A DNA stretch of 64,000 nt from Nostoc desertorum CM1-VF14 (GTDB lineage: Bacteria; Cyanobacteriota; Cyanobacteriia; Cyanobacteriales; Nostocaceae): the NCBI GenBank assembly GCA_019359245.1, contig JAHHHR010000005.1, positions 124,001 to 188,000 on the forward strand, written 5' to 3'. Both the position numbers and the translations under genes were made by a program. The notes beneath the pieces are model-generated. The model did no database searches, was not told where the DNA came from, and was given only the letters and a program-made list of their open reading frames with translations. Positions 59,188 to 64,000 of the stretch are shown here, one piece after another; position 1 is the stretch's first letter, and each line of letters opens with the position of its first letter.

Positions 59188-59505
59188 AAAAACTGACCTT
59201 TGGCTAAAAACTGGCGTAAACGTGTGTGGCAATGCTATGTTTGCTACGCATTGGCGTTGGCGTTGGCGTAGCCCGCTGTAGGCATCGCTCCCATCCTGGA
59301 AATTAAAGCGTTCACGTAGTGGCTTGCAGAGAAGAAAGTTGAGTTCTTGAGTTTTCCTCTAAGGATTTTTACAGTATTAATTAATACAGATATTTTATCT
59401 TTAATTATATTTTTCAAACCCACATTACCCTAATCCAGAAGATAGATACATTTTTGAAAAGTTGAAGCACACTTGTAAAAGCAACTTTAACTATTCAATA
59501 ATGAT

Positions 59506-60444
59506 ATGACAATGTGGCTAAAATATGGTGTAAATGAAGATGGGATATTGATATGTATTGAAGATGTCAACAGGGGTAAGACTTCACTTAAGTGTCCTTA
59601 CTGTAATAGTAGTCTAACTGCTAAAAAAGGCAAGGTGAAAGAGCATCATTTTGCTCATAATGACCAAACCTGCCGCCCCATAGCTAACCGAGAATTCCCA
59701 ACTTTGCCACTCTATGACAATTTCAACGTTCAATTATCTGGCAAGGATTTGGCACAGTTAAAATTACTTTGGCAGGAGTACGGAGCCAAAAATTACCCTA
59801 TTAGTTCCTACTTAGTTACTTCTGGTTTACTCAAAGCAGGGGTGTTAAGAAAAAACGTATACTTAACCCCACCTGAGTATGAATTTAGTGATTTGGGTAA
59901 AGTTCCTGTTGGAGCGCTAGAGTTCAGACAATTCAACGATGTGCAGTCACCCCTATTACTTAAAAAATTACTGAAGCTGGAGCTAGCTTTTAAACACGCC
60001 AAGCACAAAAACGCTCCAGATTTAGCATACAGACTTACTGATTTAAAACTGTATCGCGCTCAACTTCAACGTATTTTATCTTGTACACTATATTTTTTAG
60101 AGATTGAAACTAATATTGGTACTCTGTACAAAATAGGAGTAACCCAAAGACCTGTTATTAAGCGAGTAGCAGAAGTAGAAATAGATTTACTTGCACACTA
60201 CCAAACTGTTTCAATTAAGGTACTGGGAAGCTGGGTACATCGAGGTAATGTTGAATTATATTTTAAACATCGCTATCGAGATTTTAATCATCCCATCGGT
60301 AGTTTAACTGAATACTATAAATTTAATGCTGAGGATCTCAAAATCGTGCTGTGCAACTTGCAAAAAATGCAACCTAAAATACTATCTCAAGATGAAATAG
60401 ATATTCTTGAGGAGAATTCTAGCTTGATCCAAGTTGCTATGTAG
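59506..60444 (+). CDS. CoiA-like zinc-finger protein with GIY-YIG (MUG113/T5orf172-like) domain
   Basis: 312 residues. The N-terminus resembles the start of competence protein CoiA: SLKCPYCNSSLTAKKG and KEHHFAHNDQTC, with Cys and His residues suited to bind zinc. The middle is helical. The C-terminal part (about 195-285) reads YFLEIETNIGTLYKIGVTQ, then RPVIKRVAEVE, which fits the GIY-YIG-type T5orf172/MUG113 fold (strand, YKIGxT, Arg). It may be a nuclease acting on DNA, perhaps in uptake, repair or defence. No partner gene in the window suggests its role. Confidence 0.6.
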   Translation: MTMWLKYGVNEDGILICIEDVNRGKTSLKCPYCNSSLTAKKGKVKEHHFAHNDQTCRPIANREFPTLPLYDNFNVQLSGKDLAQLKLLWQEYGAKNYPISSYLVTSGLLKAGVLRKNVYLTPPEYEFSDLGKVPVGALEFRQFNDVQSPLLLKKLLKLELAFKHAKHKNAPDLAYRLTDLKLYRAQLQRILSCTLYFLEIETNIGTLYKIGVTQRPVIKRVAEVEIDLLAHYQTVSIKVLGSWVHRGNVELYFKHRYRDFNHPIGSLTEYYKFNAEDLKIVLCNLQKMQPKILSQDEIDILEENSSLIQVAM

Positions 60445-60506
60445 CGTTTATATCACATCGTCGCAAAATACTTAATAATTGGTAAGTGAAAGTACCTTTT
60501 GTATTG

Positions 60507-60774
60507 CTATACCTCCAAATACTCTGCGACTGCTGCCAAATCTTCTATTGCTCGACTCAGGTTATTTAACAAAGCTTCGGCTACTTCTGGTTGAGCGCTG
60601 ACGTTTAGCGATGGACTGAAATTCGCTTATCTGGGGATCTTGCTTTCTTATCCAAACCAAGAATTTTTGCATTTGCGGCTCATTTTCGAGCTTGTCTAGA
60701 GTCTTAAGTTCAAGAATCAGCAGCTTAAGCTTATTATCGAACCATGCATGAAGGGATCCATACTTGCTTTTCAT
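60507..60774 (-). pseudogene. frameshifted small protein with PEVAEA motif
   Basis: The first frame (from 60774) gives MKSKYGSLHAWFDNKLKLLI ... QISEFQSIAKRQ and then loses sense. A second frame continues with VSAQPEVAEALLNNLSRA, IEDLAAVAEYLEV, stop at 60507. A single-base change near 60600 would join them. The second half matches the fragment at 51.8 kb. Function unknown. Confidence 0.45.
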
Positions 60775-60981
60775 CCAATCAGTAATCTCTAATTCTCAAA
60801 TACCTACTTAACAAAAGTATTTAATTCTTATTAAGAATATTCAGATTGCAAAAAAACAATTTTTGTTGCATTTGTTTACATAAATTGCATCACTCTATTG
60901 AGGTTTGTAAATAATTTGTATTTCTACAAGGAATATTCCTTTAGACTGATCTTCAAGTGAAAAATGTGGGGATAAACACAA

Positions 60982-61302
60982 ATGCATTCGTTAAATATAT
61001 TTTGTCACGAATTTGTAGTTGCTGTTTCCTGTGTAGCTTGCATTATTGGACTGGCTTTACTGTGGGACGGTAAGCAGCAAAAAAATGATGTGGAAGAAAC
61101 AGAGCAGATTTTATTTAGGATGAGCTTTACTTACTGGCTAGTTTACTGTGTAGCCTTTGGTATAGAAAAACTAGTTTTACCCGACTGGGAATCTTTGCTC
61201 ATGACTTTGAGAATAACTACGGCTCTGTCATATTTCTTAACTTTTTCTTGCATTGTTAGTTTGCCATTACACAAATTTGCAGTCCACCGTGTTGAGGAAT
61301 AG
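60982..61302 (+). CDS. small membrane protein, hypothetical
   Basis: 106 residues with three hydrophobic helices (EFVVAVSCVACIIGLALLW; FTYWLVYCVAFGI; ITTALSYFLTFSCIVSL) joined by short charged loops. No family recognised. The start context AACACAAATG lacks a strong Shine-Dalgarno. Confidence 0.5.
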   Translation: MHSLNIFCHEFVVAVSCVACIIGLALLWDGKQQKNDVEETEQILFRMSFTYWLVYCVAFGIEKLVLPDWESLLMTLRITTALSYFLTFSCIVSLPLHKFAVHRVEE

Positions 61303-61336
61303 TCATGAAGCATGGGGAATTGGGAATTGGGCATGA

Positions 61337-61657
61337 TTATTTCATAGCGATCGCTAATGCCGTTTCCAATTCTGACTGGGTTAAAGGGGTTAAAATAAAC
61401 ACCTCTTGTACTGTTTTCCCCTGCCGTGCAATTACTTTATAGCCGCCACGAATCGGTACTGAGACACGCAGTTGCATTTTCGGGCAATGACCTCTTGCCC
61501 GCCCAATCACTCCCGGCGTTACGGTTTGGATATGATCTTGCTGACAAAGACGTTCTAAAATTGGGATAAGACCAGAAAGGTGTGTCGAGTGATTCCAAAC
61601 CAGTCTGGCAGCTTTTTGTGAAGCCGCCCCGAGAGAGTCTGCGGTGGGTTTGCCCAT
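61337..61657 (-). CDS. DUF2103 predicted metal-binding protein
   Basis: 106 residues of the DUF2103 family: KAARLVWNHSTHLSGLIP near residue 15, VTPGVIGRARGHCPKMQLRV near 46 (the Cys and His residues are the presumed metal ligands), and GYKVIARQGKTVQEVFIL. Five bases separate it from the clpS stop, so both are on one transcript; this pairing is common in cyanobacteria. Role unknown. Confidence 0.8.
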   Translation of the reverse strand: MGKPTADSLGAASQKAARLVWNHSTHLSGLIPILERLCQQDHIQTVTPGVIGRARGHCPKMQLRVSVPIRGGYKVIARQGKTVQEVFILTPLTQSELETALAIAMK

Positions 61658-61662
61658 AATAA

Positions 61663-61956
61663 TTAAGCTGCTTCTAGAGGTGCCATTGTCAAACCTGCTC
61701 GGCGCAGCTGCTGATGATAAAGTTCCGCAGGTTCTTGGGGACCGACCCAGACGATCGCTTGACCTTCATAGTGTACCTGATTAGTCAGATCCCACGCGCG
61801 ATCGCCACTCATCCCTGGAATATATTTCATCAAACATTCACTCACATGTTGGAATGTATTAAAATCATCGTTTAATACAATCACTTTGTAATTCGGATAA
61901 GTCTTACGGGTAACTTGATTAGACCGTTCAGGAGCTTTAGTTGGTGCTGTGGCCAT
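61663..61956 (-). CDS. clpS: ATP-dependent Clp protease adaptor ClpS
   Basis: 97 residues from the ATG at 61956, which has AGAGG 8 bases upstream; the longer frame from 62004 is not needed. Core: YPNYKVIVLNDDFNTFQHV (the NDD...F substrate pocket), CLMKYIPGMSGDRAW, and VHYEGQAIVWVG. It presents N-degron proteins with Phe, Leu, Tyr or Trp at the N-terminus to ClpC/ClpA. Followed at once by the DUF2103 gene. Confidence 0.92.
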   Translation of the reverse strand: MATAPTKAPERSNQVTRKTYPNYKVIVLNDDFNTFQHVSECLMKYIPGMSGDRAWDLTNQVHYEGQAIVWVGPQEPAELYHQQLRRAGLTMAPLEAA

Positions 61957-62040
61957 CCCGTAAACCTCTGCTGAAAGTGTCATAAGCATAGAACAATTAA
62001 GCAAGATAATTTTACAAAACTACACTACAAGCAACTAGTT

Positions 62041-62125
62041 TAGTCCATTGCCAGTTGTCATTAGTCATTTATCCGTTATCCGTTGTCCTTAACATAACAA
62101 ATGACCAATGACCAATGACAAATGA
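62041..62125. repeat. ATGACCA / TTAGTCATT heptamer repeats
   Basis: CATTAGTCATTTATCCGTTATC on one side and ATGACCAATGACCAATGACA on the other, mutually inverted in part. Fills the gap between clpS and the FAD enzyme gene. Confidence 0.75.
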
Positions 62126-62129
62126 CTAT

Positions 62130-64000
62130 CTACCGCCAATTATCCCAGTTTTCGTTAAAAATGGATGTATCGGGGAAGGCTGTGGGGTTGCCATTTTGTT
62201 CCAAAAGCCGTTTGAGCGCTTCTAGTTGTGGCTCTTGTTTGGGTAAGTCATCGACTAGTTGGTAGGGTGCGATCGCATTTTTGATAGCAAAACTAGCAAC
62301 AGTTCCCGCAGCCGCGCCAGCCGACCATTCAAAGGAATGGACTCGATAGGCAGCAGCAGCAATATGGCTAGTACCAATGCTTTTGCCTCCTACCAGTAAA
62401 TTGTCAATTTTCTGAGGAATCATTGCCCTCAGAGCAATTTGGAAGGGATAAGCAAGACCTGCACCACGCCTTTCACCTGGACGTTCTATATTACCAGGGG
62501 CTTCTGGGGGACTATTCACCATACAAGGATGGAAATCTATTGCGTAGTGACCAATACCCACAGAATCGGGAAAAATGGTAGAACGAGTCCGCCGCATTGC
62601 TTTGTCTGGTGAAATCTGACCGCTAATTACAGATGTGGCTTCCAATCCTGCTAGCGCAGCTTTTAACTGCCGATACATATCTGTTGGCAGAGTCTTAGAG
62701 TAATACTCATCATTGTAATCTCGGCGAGAAATATCAATTTCCCAAATAGTAAAACCTCCAGGTTGTCCCCAACTGGGGCGTCCAATAATGCGGCGTCCTT
62801 CTCGCATATAAGGGTATTTTGATAAGCCATGTACTGTCCCCATTGGTGAATCTAACCCGGAAACAAAACGGTTATTAGGTTGCTGCTGCTTTACACCTTC
62901 CCCCAATTGAGAATCTGTAGTTCCAGCTACCAACCAATGATAGAAAGAGATGGCATTTTCCTCACCTTTGCGGAGGGTTTCTGTTCGCAGTCCTCCCATC
63001 CAGCCCCCTGGTTTTAACTGCCCAGTCCCTTGTAACTGTTGGCGACTGTAAACTAAGTTATCCTTGGCTGTTCCGGGGCGGTAGTCGTTACCCCAAGTCC
63101 AGTTTTGCATAGAAATATCCCCTGGTGTAGCAGCAGTAAAACTTACACCGCCAAATTTTGTGGGTTTCCCTTTGTTTGGACTCCAAATGCGACGATAGGT
63201 GAAAACTAAGTCAAAGTTAGCCAGTCGTTTTAATTCGTAGCTGAAATATGGTGCATATTGTGAATAAAATGGGGGCATCGTCTGCGGTTGGGGTTCCTTA
63301 GTTGCCTCCATTGCAAAAGTATAGGTAAAGCCTTGAGGGCAATAAGGATCATTATTGGCGCTGGAAGAAGAAGGTTCCAGGTAGGAAAGAGCATCAATAC
63401 CTAATCGGTAGGGAACATCAGCTAGTGCAATAATTTCTCCAGTTTCGCTCGCGTCTACGACATACCACTTAGGAGCATCCCCTTTATCTGCCTTAGGAAG
63501 GAAACGGAGAATAGTTTTGGTAAATTGAGATGAGTTTTCGTAGCGATAAGCATCTTCAATAACTTGAGATAAAGTAAAAGTATTAAGGGGTGGTGCGCCT
63601 TTTGGTGGTTGATGTTGAATAGCGATCGCACCATTAATTATTTTGCCATCAGCAGCGATTTCTAAATCCTTAATTACCGTGTTGGGAAACCATTGCAGCT
63701 TCCCTTTGCCTTGCTTCTCGGCATCTTTGAGCATTTGGGTCAAAATGTTGTGAGCATCGCGGGGAAGAAAGCAAGAGTCACTTACCCAACAGTCACCGGG
63801 GTTAAGTTCACCGTATTTGCGCCTAATCCGGTTTCGCAATTCTAGGTAGCCGCGCGAATAGAATTTTAGGGCACGCTGAGTTGGACGTTCGTCTAACGCA
63901 GATGTCCCTTGAGAAGAAATTTGTCCTCCCAGCCAGTCAGTAATTTCCGTGAGGCAAACTGTTCGTCCGGCTAGTAACCCCTCGTAAGCTGTGGCGGCAC
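62130..64000 (-). CDS. FAD-dependent oxidoreductase, partial (5' end outside)
   Basis: The frame stays open to the window edge, adding ~53 codons before the TTG at 63839 (GLLAGRTVCLTEITDWLGGQ, then FAD-family residues), so the N-terminal GxGxxG is off the sequence. What is seen: WVSDSCFLPRDAHNIL, KWYVVDASETGEIIALADVP, and the C-terminal FAD region IDNLLVGGKSIGTSHIAAAA plus HSFEWSAGAAAGTVA. This is the pattern of the 'FAD-dependent oxidoreductase / xanthan lyase-like' family of cyanobacteria. Substrate unknown. More than 620 residues are in the window. Confidence 0.75.
   Translation of the reverse strand, partial: AATAYEGLLAGRTVCLTEITDWLGGQISSQGTSALDERPTQRALKFYSRGYLELRNRIRRKYGELNPGDCWVSDSCFLPRDAHNILTQMLKDAEKQGKGKLQWFPNTVIKDLEIAADGKIINGAIAIQHQPPKGAPPLNTFTLSQVIEDAYRYENSSQFTKTILRFLPKADKGDAPKWYVVDASETGEIIALADVPYRLGIDALSYLEPSSSSANNDPYCPQGFTYTFAMEATKEPQPQTMPPFYSQYAPYFSYELKRLANFDLVFTYRRIWSPNKGKPTKFGGVSFTAATPGDISMQNWTWGNDYRPGTAKDNLVYSRQQLQGTGQLKPGGWMGGLRTETLRKGEENAISFYHWLVAGTTDSQLGEGVKQQQPNNRFVSGLDSPMGTVHGLSKYPYMREGRRIIGRPSWGQPGGFTIWEIDISRRDYNDEYYSKTLPTDMYRQLKAALAGLEATSVISGQISPDKAMRRTRSTIFPDSVGIGHYAIDFHPCMVNSPPEAPGNIERPGERRGAGLAYPFQIALRAMIPQKIDNLLVGGKSIGTSHIAAAAYRVHSFEWSAGAAAGTVASFAIKNAIAPYQLVDDLPKQEPQLEALKRLLEQNGNPTAFPDTSIFNENWDNWR

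Noticed and set aside
1..64000. CRISPR arrays, rRNA and tRNA genes
   Set aside because: The repeats seen are tandem heptamers or single palindromes without spacers of constant size; no T-arm (GGTTCGAATCC-like) or rRNA core was noticed.

Overview
The window looks like chromosome of a filamentous, heterocyst-type cyanobacterium (Nostoc/Anabaena group). The HIP1 octamer GCGATCGC is dense in most genes. Short heptamer repeats (ACTAATG, AATTCGT and CTGCTCC types) sit between genes, and many products (DUF1361 protein, ClpS with DUF2103, UgpC-type ATPase, EGY-like M50 protease, multi-PAS/GAF kinase) are typical of Nostocales. I saw no rRNA, tRNA or CRISPR array.

Layout. 0-6.2 kb: a baeRF-type translation factor homologue of atypical base composition with a group II intron relic behind it, a DUF1361 membrane protein, a small lipoprotein, and a cbiMQO cobalt/nickel ECF importer. 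6.2-14.5 kb: a long non-coding spacer with a MITE-like element, then cell-surface sugar genes (polyprenol-phosphate glycosyltransferase with GtrA domain, GT39-like membrane glycosyltransferase, sugar nucleotidyltransferase/PMM fusion). 14.7-15.7 kb: a dead flavodoxin (isiB) stub in front of an isiC-like alpha/beta hydrolase. 16.1-22.9 kb: two very large, overlapping, AT-rich genes, an unrecognised 1034-residue protein and a 1236-residue SF2-type helicase, followed by a DUF433/DUF5615 toxin-antitoxin pair. This is the best candidate for an undescribed system, probably defence. 23.6-38.9 kb: housekeeping and transport genes (sugar ABC ATPase, FAD monooxygenase, SSB, dipeptide ABC ATPase, M50 protease, GH10-like hydrolase, phosphoribosyltransferase) mixed with decayed genes (frameshifted amidase, IS5-type transposase, truncated domains).

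39.0-50.1 kb: a type I secretion/bacteriocin-export locus on the minus strand. A C39-peptidase ABC exporter, an HlyD adaptor and a SurA-like isomerase are followed by a small protein with a double-glycine leader, a further small protein and three RTX-repeat proteins, two of them recent duplicates. The transporter should cleave the leader and export it, and may also export the RTX proteins. 50.1-53.4 kb: gene-poor, relic-rich DNA (second group II intron relic, second copy of a hairpin repeat, parA pseudogene) around a histidine phosphatase. 53.7-64 kb: a 1269-residue multi-PAS/GAF histidine kinase, Hsp20, a methyltransferase, a CoiA-like/GIY-YIG fusion, clpS with a DUF2103 gene, and an FAD-dependent oxidoreductase running off the right edge.

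Start codons were moved from the longest open frame wherever a ribosome-binding site, signal peptide or family N-terminus argued for it. Functions rest on motif recognition by eye; no database search was possible.
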